This document shows positions 8,821 to 18,191 of a DNA stretch of 64,000 nucleotides, in pieces. Location: positions 1 to 64,000 of the forward strand of contig JAOQAI010000008.1 of NCBI GenBank assembly GCA_025963645.1, read 5' to 3'. This DNA comes from Flaviaestuariibacter sp. (GTDB taxonomy: Bacteria > Bacteroidota > Bacteroidia > Chitinophagales > Chitinophagaceae). The notes under the pieces are model-generated. The model saw nothing but the letters and a program-made list of their open reading frames with translations. It ran no database searches and was not told the origin of the DNA. Each line of letters begins with the position of its first letter. Position 1 is the stretch's first letter. The position numbers were made by a program, and so were the translations under genes.

Positions 8821-10104
8821 TTATAGCACGTAGAAAGGTATATTCCCGGTAGCTACATTATTGTTTCCATCTGTTATATAAACAAACAGTCTATAGGCCC
8901 CCTCTTTAACAGGTGCTTTTATCTTACTATTGCCGCCATTATTGCTCTGAACCAAACCTTCCAATGATTGTGATCTTTGTTCAAAATCCCCGCCTTCACT
9001 AAGTGTTACTGGTTCCGGCAAGAGCTCCCATCTATAGGAAAGCTTATCTCCGTCCGGGTCACTTGCAACTGTTATTACTTTATACTCTTTCCCTCTCTGC
9101 AAATAAATATTTTCACTAGCTTTCTTTCCATTTACCTGGAGAGAATACAAATGTGGAGCTTTGTTTTTAGGCCAGGTACCAGTCCATAAATATTGAAGCA
9201 CATCGACCACTTCCGATTCTTCTCCTTTCTCAGTGAAGAGACCATACCATGTGGGTGTACGTTCTTGCTTTTGGCCCCATAGAAAAACATAAGAGCCTAA
9301 GCATCTTTTAGAATCCTTTTCAATGGAGTATTCATAACGGGTTTTATATACTGCAGCTTTCTCGCTGCTGGTTTCTTCAATAGGGCGCTTCCACTCTGTT
9401 TCCAAGGATTCCCAATGACCCGTTGGGCCCCACTCGGTAACCATATAGGGTCCTTCCCAACCTACGTTTGCCAATGTATTTGGCAGGGTTGCTAAATCAG
9501 CATATGTATTCACCGAAAGAAAATCCAGGTCAGTGCATTTATCCTTTAGGTAGCTTATAACCTGCTTACTTACTCCCGCCAAAACAGTAGTGGTTGGATG
9601 ATTTGCGTCCACAGTATGAATCATCTTAGAAATGGCGTTCACCGCATCCCAAACCTTTGGATTTTTGTAAGATAGGTTCAACTCGTTACCAATGCCCCAT
9701 CCTAACAATGCCGGATGATTTTTATATTTCAGCACTTCATTTTTAATTTTCTGTAGCTGTGCTTCTACTGCAACATCATCATCATAATTAAATCCATGAC
9801 GCTCACGTGCCACATCTAAGCCTAGTAATACAGTCATACCATATTTCAAGGCAGAATCAAGTACCTTATCAGCACCCCTTGTCCCCCAGGTTCGAATTGA
9901 GTTGCCACCATACGCCTGCAACCTATCAGGGTAAGCACTACCCCCGGCACCTTTTACAAAATAAGGATCGCTTCCCCTAAATAACTTATAGGAGCTATCT
10001 ACATAGCGCACCTCTACTTTTACAGGTACTGATTTTACTGAAGTTTGACCAAAAGCAAAGCTTTTAATTAGGATGCATAAGAGTAGCAACTGTATTCTTT
10101 TCAT
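8821..10104 (-). CDS. Clan GH-A TIM-barrel glycoside hydrolase (GH2-like or GH158-like), probable endo-beta-glucanase
   Basis: A 427-aa protein with a signal peptide (1-19), a (beta/alpha)8 barrel (about 45-320) and a C-terminal Ig-like domain (about 330-427, with SDPDGDKLSYRWELLPEP). The acid/base is Glu141 in GIGNELN and the likely nucleophile is Glu224 in VTEWGPTGHWE; both sit at the ends of strands 4 and 7 as in clan GH-A. Automated annotation would probably say GH2 TIM barrel. However, length, the single C-terminal Ig domain, the 83-residue spacing of the two Glu and the laminarin-type context fit GH158 endo-beta-1,3-glucanase, as I remember that family. It is the last PUL enzyme, 87 bp after the GH16 gene. 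Confidence 0.75.
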   Translation of the reverse strand: MKRIQLLLLCILIKSFAFGQTSVKSVPVKVEVRYVDSSYKLFRGSDPYFVKGAGGSAYPDRLQAYGGNSIRTWGTRGADKVLDSALKYGMTVLLGLDVARERHGFNYDDDVAVEAQLQKIKNEVLKYKNHPALLGWGIGNELNLSYKNPKVWDAVNAISKMIHTVDANHPTTTVLAGVSKQVISYLKDKCTDLDFLSVNTYADLATLPNTLANVGWEGPYMVTEWGPTGHWESLETEWKRPIEETSSEKAAVYKTRYEYSIEKDSKRCLGSYVFLWGQKQERTPTWYGLFTEKGEESEVVDVLQYLWTGTWPKNKAPHLYSLQVNGKKASENIYLQRGKEYKVITVASDPDGDKLSYRWELLPEPVTLSEGGDFEQRSQSLEGLVQSNNGGNSKIKAPVKEGAYRLFVYITDGNNNVATGNIPFYVL

Positions 10105-10191
10105 CTTTTTTTCTTTAAAACAATAGCTTACTTAATGCAACCTAGTAATGTGACTTCTTGAGAATAAGGCTCAATTGCAGGAATATATCCC

Positions 10192-11394
10192 CTATTGATA
10201 TACGCGGATATAATCAACAACCATCCATTGCGGGAAGACGGTAGTTGCATCTGGGTTGCCCGGCCAATTGCCTCCTACTGCCAAATTAAATATGAAATAA
10301 AACTCTTCGTTGAAAGGATAAACAGCACTCCCTACATCTGCCTTGTTAACCGTAGAAAACAGGTTGCCATCAACGAACCATTTTATTTGGTCCTGCTTCC
10401 ATTCTAATGAAAAGACATGAAATTCATCATTAAAAGTGGCTCCGCCGGGTAATGTATAGCCACGACTTATTTGTGTGCTTCCAGGACCAGGACCGAAGTG
10501 CAGTGTCCCATAGGCTTTATTAGCCTCGTGGCCCACTAGTTCCATGAGATCAATTTCACCGCTCCTTGGCCAACCACCAAAAACATTGGCTTGAGGTAGT
10601 AGCCAAAGCGCTGGCCATATTCCTTTGCCTTTCGGCAATATGGCTCGAATATCTATTCTGCCAAACTTGAAGGTCTTTTTACCAGCGGTCAATATTTTGG
10701 AGGAAGTATACTGTTTACCTCCAACCGGAAAAGCTTCCTTTTTTGCTTCTATAATAAGCTTTCCGTCCTGGAAGAACAGATTTTCCGGGCGATCTGTATA
10801 ATATTCCAGTTCATTATTCCCCCATCCGCAAAGATTTGGACAACCATCCCCATTCTGATGCAACCAAAAGGTTGTATTTAGCGATGTTCCATTAAATTCA
10901 TCAGCCCAGGCCAATGTATAACCTCCATAGGAAGTAGGTGCATCAAAACCGGCATTGGTAAATGCGACCCTCGTATCGTCATTTACAATAGTGCCTGTTG
11001 CGCCTGATTTCTCAAACGTAGCGTTTGTTGCATTTGATAGTTTAACTGTAAAGGTCTCATCTGCTTCTTTTATATCATCTGCGATAACAGTAACTGAAAT
11101 AGTTTGCTCTGTTTGATTCGGTGAAAAAGTGACAGTATTGCTACCCGATCCGGTTTGAAAATCAGAGCCAGCTTTTGCCGATCCGTCTATAATGCTATAA
11201 GACAAGGAAACCGCGGAAGATGAAGCCCTGTCCAGTTTTACTTTGAAAGCGAAAATGGTGGTATTACTACTTCCTTCTTCCTTACTAACATCTTCAATCG
11301 AAATTTTAGAAGTTGGACTGGAAGGTGTAGGACTGCTTCCTTTTTTACAACTTACAAACCCCAAAAACAGGCATAGCAAAAGATTCAATTTCAT
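10192..11394 (-). CDS. GH16 endo-beta-1,3-glucanase (laminarinase) lipoprotein with Calx-beta domain
   Basis: A 400-aa lipoprotein (lipobox FVSC, Cys16). A Ser/Pro linker is followed by a Calx-beta domain (about 30-140; typical GTIVNDD end) and a GH16 domain (about 155-400). The catalytic ExDxxE motif is complete in GEIDLMELVG: nucleophile Glu280, Asp282, acid/base Glu285. GIWPALWLLP and the WFVDG stretch are also typical of laminarinase-type GH16. The lipid anchor suggests a surface enzyme that makes the first cuts in glucan for import by SusCD. It is flanked by the GH3 gene (upstream) and the GH-A enzyme (downstream) on the same strand. Confidence 0.92.
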   Translation of the reverse strand: MKLNLLLCLFLGFVSCKKGSSPTPSSPTSKISIEDVSKEEGSSNTTIFAFKVKLDRASSSAVSLSYSIIDGSAKAGSDFQTGSGSNTVTFSPNQTEQTISVTVIADDIKEADETFTVKLSNATNATFEKSGATGTIVNDDTRVAFTNAGFDAPTSYGGYTLAWADEFNGTSLNTTFWLHQNGDGCPNLCGWGNNELEYYTDRPENLFFQDGKLIIEAKKEAFPVGGKQYTSSKILTAGKKTFKFGRIDIRAILPKGKGIWPALWLLPQANVFGGWPRSGEIDLMELVGHEANKAYGTLHFGPGPGSTQISRGYTLPGGATFNDEFHVFSLEWKQDQIKWFVDGNLFSTVNKADVGSAVYPFNEEFYFIFNLAVGGNWPGNPDATTVFPQWMVVDYIRVYQ

Positions 11395-11501
11395 AAAAAT
11401 AGATTTATAAGCTCATTACAATAGTTGTTTCAATTTGCATACTCATGATCTTTACTTCTAATTAGCTGCAACTTATTATTCTCTCTAATATTCTGGGCTT
11501 C

Positions 11502-13658
11502 TTAGAAGGATAGCTTGCCTGAAAGCCTGATAGCATTTGAAGCGCCGCCAACCAAAACCTGGAACGCTCCTGCTTCCGATACCCATTTACTTTGCACATC
11601 ATTGTAGTATTGAAAAGCTTCCTCATTCAGGGTGATCGTAACTGTTTTAGAAGCACCAGGTTGCAAGAATACTTTTTGGAATCCTTTTAATTCCTTTTCG
11701 GGTCGCTGCAATGCGGACTTTTCCTGCTTTACATAAACTTGCGCCACTTCAGCGCCAGCCGTTTTCCCAGTATTTCGAACAGTAAATGTTACAGTGCCAC
11801 TCTTACCACTCTTCTGCACTTTTAAATTGCTGTATTCAAAACTAGAATAAGAAAGTCCATGACCAAATGCAAACTGCGGCGTCACTTTATACGTGTCGTA
11901 ATAGCGATAACCTACATAGATATCATCCATATAGTAAACCTTCACAGAATCACCCGGATATTGTCCTAGTTTGTGCGCTGGTACATCTTCCAGCTTTTTA
12001 GGAAAAGTCATAGGTAATTTTCCGGAAGGGTTGATCTGGCCAAACAGCACTTTTGCTAACGCATTTCCACCTTCCATGCCTGGGTACCAAGCCTGTACGA
12101 TGCTTTTAGTTTGATCCACCCATTCAGACATATCAATAGGACCACCCCCCATCAAAACAACGATAGTATTGGGATTTGCTTTAAGAACAGCCTTGATCAA
12201 TTGATCTTGTCCAAATGGCATCCGCATATCCGGCTTATCTGTGTCTTCGGCATCGTAGGCATTGTCTTTCCATACGGTATAGTCATAACCGTGCGTCCAA
12301 CCGCCCACTACAATAGCAACGTCTGCATTGGCAGCTGCTTCAGCGGCTTTGTTAATCGAAAGTTGGTCAGCTGTTGCACCTCGGTTGATATTATAGCCCG
12401 GGGCATATGTGATTTGAATATTATTCCCAGCTAATGACTGTATGCCTTGCAGGGGTGTAATTTCGTAGAGCGCTTTAATCTGAGAACTGCCGCCGCCCAA
12501 AGCCTGGGGCCTTTCCGCATTGAAACCAATTACGGCTATGGACTTGACCTTTGATTTATCCAGCGGTAAAAGAGATGCCTCGTTCTTCAACAATACAATA
12601 CCTTCTTCAGCAACTTTCCTGGCAGTTTCCTGGTGGGCTTTTGTATTAAATTGCCCTTTCTTCCTTGTGCCATCCAATGCAGAAGTTTTCATCATTACAT
12701 ATAATATGCGCTTCACTTTATCATCCAATAAATACTCGGGAACCACTCCGTTCTTAACCATTGTAGTAACCGTATCTCCAAAGAAAAATTTACCATAGTT
12801 AGGATTTGGCAACATAGATAAATCGGTTCCCATTTCAATATCGCAACCATTCCACAATGCCTGCATAGTGCTGTGCACAGCGCCCCAATCGCTGATCACT
12901 GCACCTTTGAAGCCCCACTCCTTCTTTAAAATATCGTTCATTAAATAACGGTTCTGCGTTGCCCACTGTCCTCTAACCTTATTATAAGACCCCATCAATG
13001 TAAGCACCTTCCCCTCCTGAACGGCAGCTTTAAATCCAGGCAAATAAATTTCCCGCAAAGCTCTTTCACTTAAGTGAACGTCGATGCTGTTTCTAAGGAT
13101 CTCCTGGTTGTTTAACGCATAGTGTTTTACACATGCCGCCACGCCCTGATCCTGTACACCTTTTATATAACCTACGACCATTTTCGAAACCAGGAACGGG
13201 TCTTCACTTTGATACTCAAAATTTCTACCGTTCAATGGTGTCCGAATGATATTGATACCAGGACCTAAAATGACATCCTTACCCCTGTATGCCGCTTCGC
13301 TTCCCAGTACAGAACCGTATGCATATCCCAACTGGGGGTTCCAGGTGGCAGCCAGGCAAACGCCTGTAGGAAGATATGTACTCGCATCAGTTGTAATCTT
13401 ATCGGCGTTCCAGTCCCTGCCATGTTCCAAACGAACGCCATGAGGTCCATCCGACATCACCAATTCCGGAATGCCTAATCTGGATACTCCGCCGGAAGTA
13501 AAAGAAGAACTGGCATGAATCATAGCAACCTTCTCTTCAACGGTCATTTTCTTAACCAATGCATCGATTTTTGCATTAATGGCCGCATCGGTTTGAGCAA
13601 CAGTATTCGTACTAATAAATACGGATGCAATTGCAAGAGCTTTCTTAATAGTCATCAT
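11502..13658 (-). CDS. GH3 beta-glucosidase
   Basis: A 718-aa protein with a Sec signal peptide (1-21), probably periplasmic. It has the full GH3 plan: an N-terminal barrel (about 25-330), the alpha/beta sandwich (about 350-560) and a C-terminal fibronectin-III-like domain (about 620-715). The catalytic nucleophile is Asp257 in VISDWGAVHS. KHYALNNQE and SDGPHGVR are typical substrate-site motifs. In a beta-1,3-glucan PUL it would release glucose from imported oligosaccharides. It lies 32 bp downstream of the GH5 gene and 107 bp before the GH16 gene, so it is probably co-transcribed with them. Confidence 0.93.
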   Translation of the reverse strand: MMTIKKALAIASVFISTNTVAQTDAAINAKIDALVKKMTVEEKVAMIHASSSFTSGGVSRLGIPELVMSDGPHGVRLEHGRDWNADKITTDASTYLPTGVCLAATWNPQLGYAYGSVLGSEAAYRGKDVILGPGINIIRTPLNGRNFEYQSEDPFLVSKMVVGYIKGVQDQGVAACVKHYALNNQEILRNSIDVHLSERALREIYLPGFKAAVQEGKVLTLMGSYNKVRGQWATQNRYLMNDILKKEWGFKGAVISDWGAVHSTMQALWNGCDIEMGTDLSMLPNPNYGKFFFGDTVTTMVKNGVVPEYLLDDKVKRILYVMMKTSALDGTRKKGQFNTKAHQETARKVAEEGIVLLKNEASLLPLDKSKVKSIAVIGFNAERPQALGGGSSQIKALYEITPLQGIQSLAGNNIQITYAPGYNINRGATADQLSINKAAEAAANADVAIVVGGWTHGYDYTVWKDNAYDAEDTDKPDMRMPFGQDQLIKAVLKANPNTIVVLMGGGPIDMSEWVDQTKSIVQAWYPGMEGGNALAKVLFGQINPSGKLPMTFPKKLEDVPAHKLGQYPGDSVKVYYMDDIYVGYRYYDTYKVTPQFAFGHGLSYSSFEYSNLKVQKSGKSGTVTFTVRNTGKTAGAEVAQVYVKQEKSALQRPEKELKGFQKVFLQPGASKTVTITLNEEAFQYYNDVQSKWVSEAGAFQVLVGGASNAIRLSGKLSF

Positions 13659-13690
13659 AGTTTCGTCATTTGTGTTAAGCTATCTTGTCT

Positions 13691-15451
13691 TTAGTGCTTT
13701 AGAAATTGTAAATAATTAAGCGAAAACTCACCGGCAGTATTTGCCACTCGAATTTTATTGATACCCTTTTTGAGCTTAATGTTTTTTAACGCAGCAGTAT
13801 GCCATGCAGAAGAGCTATTAATGGCAATATTTGGAACAATTTCCCTCCCATTCACAAACAAAGAAATGGTTGCACCAGGTGTAGACAAGGCTCTTAATTG
13901 TAAATCATAAGCGGCTTCTTTGCCCACTACAATGGTGTATTGAAGCCACTCAGAAGGTTGCATGGCTGTAACTTGAAAACCGTTTGATAATGAATCTTTA
14001 CATTCTTCGATATCAACACCGTCATTTCTATACATCCACCCCTTATTCCACTGTGTACGCTGGTTACTCGAAACCCAATAATTGGCCGAGTCCTTAGAAA
14101 AGTAAGCCTGTCCTATGGGTCCCATATCATAATCAACAGCGAACACGATAGTATTGGAAGTGATATTATGCTTTTTGAAAGCGATCGCTTCATTGCTTGA
14201 AATTTGCCTGAACATGGCATCGACAACATCTTTATGGTAGATTGTTTTTTCTGCCTTGCTGTCTTCAGCGAGTTGAAGCAAAGAACTAAGAATTGCATTT
14301 TGTGTTGGTTGGCTTCCTTCGCCCTTTAAATACTTTATTAGTTGCTGATACCCTGAATTTGTTTTGATCTGGAAAGGATTGTTCATTCCCATTTTTTTAT
14401 GCGGCCACCAGGCCCATCCAATATTATTTCTTTCCAATAATGAAATGGCACTCCGGAACCAGGAATTGGAGTTTTCCCCCGACTCTCCCATCCAAACAGG
14501 TATGTTGTATTGATTACGAAAGTCAATGAATTGTTGGATGGAGGCCTGGTCATTATTATTCCAATACTTATGAAAACTGATAGCCATATTGGCATCCCAG
14601 GTAGGTAGTATGCCTTTGTAATTATTTGCCCAGCAATTCGCTTCAATAAATATCAGGTGATTTTTATCTACCTGCCGGATCGCATCCGTTATCGCGATGA
14701 GATGTTTACGTAACGGGATATTTTCCGTCTCAGCACATCCGTTTTTGTCAGCCGCATTTTGAAAGCCCCAGTTTGTTTCATTAATCAAATCGTACCCCCC
14801 GATCCAAGGCTCATTTACATATCTCTCAGCCAGCTTTCGCCATAGGGCAACCGTTTTAACCTGGTTCGCCTCGTTTTGCCATAAGGATGGCTTGGTAGTG
14901 TCTCTGTCTGATATGGCAAAATCAGTACCCTGACCGCCTGGTGCCGCATGCAGATCCAGTATCAGGTAAATCTTGTTTGACCTGCACCAGCTCAACAAGC
15001 TATCAACCATCTGGAAACCTTTTGGCAGCCATGTTTGGTTGTTAGCTATCGGCTCTTCTTCAATCGGTAAAGTAAAAAGGTTGTAATGCATGGGAAGCCT
15101 GATTGAATTGAAGCCCCAGACTGCCATAGAATCTATATCCGTTTTAGTGCAAAAATTCTTTAGCCATGCATCATAAAACAGCGTTGTATTTTCCCTGCCA
15201 ATAAGATCAATTATTTTTCTTTTAAAATCCCCTTGATTATAGGCGCTTCCATTTAGTTGAAGCATATATGGCTCCTGGAGCATCCACCCCCCTAACCCCA
15301 TACCTCTGAGCAATATTTCCTTTCCGGTCTCGTCCACGATACGCTTACCCGAGGCCTTAAGAAATCCTTGCGCAGGGACATCGTTGAAGTACAGGACAGT
15401 CAGCAAAAAAAATACTACTGTATAAAAAATGGGTAACCTGGACCGTTTCAC
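13691..15451 (-). CDS. GH5 family glycanase with C-terminal CBM6-like domain
   Basis: A 586-aa protein with a signal peptide (1-28, ending in PAQ). The GH5 barrel spans about 30-360: GMGLGGWMLQEPYM start, acid/base Glu225 in DLINETNW, nucleophile Glu323 in VWMGESGENS. Residues about 430-586 form a beta-sandwich with a CBM6-like pattern (QPSEWLQYTIVV, KKGINKIRVANT), likely a carbohydrate-binding module. The only usable start is GTG at 15451: an in-frame TAA lies five codons upstream and there is no ATG. The exact GH5 subfamily and linkage are not readable by eye; beta-1,3- or beta-1,6-glucan is inferred from the neighbours. Confidence 0.88.
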   Translation of the reverse strand: MKRSRLPIFYTVVFFLLTVLYFNDVPAQGFLKASGKRIVDETGKEILLRGMGLGGWMLQEPYMLQLNGSAYNQGDFKRKIIDLIGRENTTLFYDAWLKNFCTKTDIDSMAVWGFNSIRLPMHYNLFTLPIEEEPIANNQTWLPKGFQMVDSLLSWCRSNKIYLILDLHAAPGGQGTDFAISDRDTTKPSLWQNEANQVKTVALWRKLAERYVNEPWIGGYDLINETNWGFQNAADKNGCAETENIPLRKHLIAITDAIRQVDKNHLIFIEANCWANNYKGILPTWDANMAISFHKYWNNNDQASIQQFIDFRNQYNIPVWMGESGENSNSWFRSAISLLERNNIGWAWWPHKKMGMNNPFQIKTNSGYQQLIKYLKGEGSQPTQNAILSSLLQLAEDSKAEKTIYHKDVVDAMFRQISSNEAIAFKKHNITSNTIVFAVDYDMGPIGQAYFSKDSANYWVSSNQRTQWNKGWMYRNDGVDIEECKDSLSNGFQVTAMQPSEWLQYTIVVGKEAAYDLQLRALSTPGATISLFVNGREIVPNIAINSSSAWHTAALKNIKLKKGINKIRVANTAGEFSLNYLQFLKH

Positions 15452-15627
15452 GTTATGGTTTTTTTAGATAGAAAAGGAAGGGTGGTATATCCGGCTTGGA
15501 AAAGTTACATACTACCACCCAACACACGATTGCTTATGAATGAGAAAAACTGCTATACTGTGCGAACTGCTTACTTTAGTTGGAGCTTATTAAAATCGAA
15601 CATTTTATTGCTACCACTTGGTCACCA

Positions 15628-17064
15628 TTACCATACATAACTGGCTACTGCGCCTGCATCTAATGAAGTTGTCACCCATTTTCCATTGTGTTTAATATTA
15701 AAAACCGCTACCGATGCGCCATCATTTTCCACTAACAAAACCTTCTTTCCAGCAGGAGTTTTGAAGGCTACATTATTTAAACTCCCGGGTATATTACTTT
15801 CAATCCGGACAGATCCGGCAGGTATGAATTTAGATGCGTGTGCGATAATGTAATACCCGACATTTCTGGTAATAATGCCGGCTCCATCAATTGTTAATGC
15901 CCCCTTACAAGTAGTGCATCCGCCTGGTGTATGAGGACCAAATCCTGGATCATTCGCCAAATTCCACTCCAAGGCTGTTTTACTCCAATTTCTAATGGAA
16001 CCTATGACCACATTTTTAAGATGCCATTTCAGATCACCGCCGAAGTCGCCATTCGATGCCGTGTACTGTTCGGTAAAATAAATATCCTTGCTTGGAAAAG
16101 CATTGTGAACAGTAGATAGCGCACTGATGTCCCCTGCGTATAAATGAAAGGCAGAACCATTAATAAATTGATTGGCGGCGCCATCGCTTAGGATGGCAAT
16201 TGGGTACTCAGGCTTGTCTGCATTATGATCATAAATCACAATTTTCGTACTGATGTTGGCATTTCTAAATGCGGGCCCCAAATGATTTTTAATAAAGTCT
16301 GCCTGCTGCGAGGCCGTCATTAAAAGGCTTGGGTTATTGCCAGGATGAAGCGGCTCATTTTGAGGGGTTATCGCATCTATTACAATACCCTCCTCTTTCA
16401 TTTTTTGAATATACTTTACAAAATATTGTGAATAAACACTATAATACTGGGGCTGCAAGCTCCCTCCAATAAAACTGGCATTATCCTTCATCCATATTGG
16501 TGGCGACCAAGGTGTAGCCATGAACTTTATAGAAGGATTTATAGCCACTATTTCTTTCAATAAAGGAATAAGGACAAGCATATCCGGGGCCAAACTAAAG
16601 CTGGTTAAGTTTACATCTGTTTGCCCGGCAGCCAAATCATTGTAGGTAAACGGAGCACTGTTCAAATCGGAGGCTCCAATGCTTAATCGTATATAATTTA
16701 TCGAAATGGAATTACCATTTGCTCCAAATAGCTCCTGTAATAACTCCTGTCGGGTTTGGGTACTCAATTGCTTAATCACCTGTGCACTACCACCCGTTAA
16801 TGTATAACCGAAACCATCAACTGACTGGAAAGTGTTTGCTTCATTCACTTCGATATTCGCATACATATTAGCGGTTGTACCAAAAGCCAATATGCCTGTT
16901 TGCTTCTGAAGTTTTACAGACTGATCCGACTTGGTAAGCCAAACATCTACTTCGTTTGTTGCCTGAGGCGGAGGCGGCGGATTTACCGGAGGATTGGGTA
17001 CATCCTTAGCCTGACTGCACGATGCGAATATTCCAGCAAGCAAAAAATTAAGAAAGTATCTCAT
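15628..17064 (-). CDS. GH30 glucan hydrolase lipoprotein (probable endo-beta-1,6-glucanase)
   Basis: A 478-aa lipoprotein from the ATG at 17064. A longer frame extends 29 codons upstream, but this ATG starts directly at the lipoprotein signal (lipobox IFASC, Cys16), so it is preferred. A proline-rich linker precedes the GH30 barrel. The acid/base is Glu237 in TPQNEPLHPG and the nucleophile is Glu332 in IYFTEQYTAS. GFGYTLTGGSA and LSIGASDLN are typical GH30 motifs. C-terminal beta-structure packs against the barrel as usual in the family. In a PUL with GH16 and GH3 enzymes, GH30 is most often a beta-1,6-glucanase removing or cutting laminarin/fungal side chains; that activity is inferred. Confidence 0.9.
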   Translation of the reverse strand: MRYFLNFLLAGIFASCSQAKDVPNPPVNPPPPPQATNEVDVWLTKSDQSVKLQKQTGILAFGTTANMYANIEVNEANTFQSVDGFGYTLTGGSAQVIKQLSTQTRQELLQELFGANGNSISINYIRLSIGASDLNSAPFTYNDLAAGQTDVNLTSFSLAPDMLVLIPLLKEIVAINPSIKFMATPWSPPIWMKDNASFIGGSLQPQYYSVYSQYFVKYIQKMKEEGIVIDAITPQNEPLHPGNNPSLLMTASQQADFIKNHLGPAFRNANISTKIVIYDHNADKPEYPIAILSDGAANQFINGSAFHLYAGDISALSTVHNAFPSKDIYFTEQYTASNGDFGGDLKWHLKNVVIGSIRNWSKTALEWNLANDPGFGPHTPGGCTTCKGALTIDGAGIITRNVGYYIIAHASKFIPAGSVRIESNIPGSLNNVAFKTPAGKKVLLVENDGASVAVFNIKHNGKWVTTSLDAGAVASYVW

Positions 17065-17252
17065 ACAATTCTTTATAAGCCTATAGCATAAGTGAGAACA
17101 AAGTGCAACCGTCGTTTCCGAACCTGGGAACATCCAGGATTTAAAACTCATTGTTAGTTAAGCGGAGCACATCACGTGTAGCGATGATACCCCGCTTATG
17201 CCAATTATTACAATGAAATTTTTGTATGTTGATTTACCGGAAATACTGTCGA

Positions 17253-18182
17253 TTATTGAGGAATTAATTTCAGATACCAGGCATTTCCTGTTTCCGTGCC
17301 TTGAATTCTCAAATACAAATTTGTTGGTGAAATGGACAGGATCTCATATTCCTTCATCAAAGCACCGTATCCAATAAAAGTATTGTTACCGCCTAACAAA
17401 ATGCTTGTTTTCGTTGACGCGGAAGCTGGAACACTTGTGCTTGAAGGGATAAACGTAAACCCGGATGTTCCACCGCCATAGCTGTAACAACCTTCAGCGC
17501 CAGATCCAGGGATGCCTGGTAACGTAGTAAGAGCTCCTGTCTTTGTAAACGCTCCATCAGGAGTAGCTACCTGTAAAGTGTAGGTATTGCTTGCTGTTAC
17601 TTTTGTGAATGTGAACCTTGCAGTATAAAAGCAGTTACAGCAAGCCTCTTTATCTCTCGGAGGAGCAGCCCACCACTCTGGGGTACTAGAACCCGTCCAA
17701 GGACCTACACCAAAGTGCCCCGGAACATCTTTTTCAACCTTCCAAGTTTTCGAAGCCCCACCGGTTAAACTCGTTTCTATAGCAGGCGCCACAGTAAAGT
17801 CACTTCTAACTGAAATTTCTTTAGTGACCGTAGTTGAAGTACCGCCTTTTCCATAAGCTATTGCTGTAATGCGATAGGTATTCAAACCAAGTTTGGTGTA
17901 CTTTTTTGTAACCTTACCGTTAGGTAGATAAACAAGATCCACGGCATCGCTGGCATCAAAATCAATTTTATAAGAAAGTGCGTTCTTGGCAGAAAGTGTG
18001 ATATTCACATTTCCAGAACCGTCTCCATTCGGATGTGTCGCGTCAATTCCAACAATTTCAGTGTTAATCACTAAATCTGTTGGCGCCGAAACATCGCCCA
18101 TTACATATTCTTTATCTGAACAACTGCCAATAGTGATCAAAACCAGCAGCAAGAAAAAAAGATTATAAATATTCTTTTTCAT
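17253..18182 (-). CDS. PUL surface lipoprotein, probable glycan-binding protein (SusE/F or SGBP-like)
   Basis: A 309-aa lipoprotein (lipobox TIGSC, Cys21). The N-terminal part (about 28-125) reads as an Ig/PKD-like beta-sandwich (NGDGSGNVNITLSAKN). The C-terminal part (about 135-309) is rich in Trp, Gly and aromatic residues with a Cys cluster (EACCNCF). It has no catalytic motif. It is the fourth gene of susC-susD-lipoprotein-lipoprotein with a 9-bp gap, the place where surface glycan-binding proteins are normally encoded. It probably helps SusCD capture beta-glucan at the cell surface. Sequence family not recognised; role is from context. Confidence 0.75.
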   Translation of the reverse strand: MKKNIYNLFFLLLVLITIGSCSDKEYVMGDVSAPTDLVINTEIVGIDATHPNGDGSGNVNITLSAKNALSYKIDFDASDAVDLVYLPNGKVTKKYTKLGLNTYRITAIAYGKGGTSTTVTKEISVRSDFTVAPAIETSLTGGASKTWKVEKDVPGHFGVGPWTGSSTPEWWAAPPRDKEACCNCFYTARFTFTKVTASNTYTLQVATPDGAFTKTGALTTLPGIPGSGAEGCYSYGGGTSGFTFIPSSTSVPASASTKTSILLGGNNTFIGYGALMKEYEILSISPTNLYLRIQGTETGNAWYLKLIPQ

Positions 18183-18191
18183 AGTATTTTA

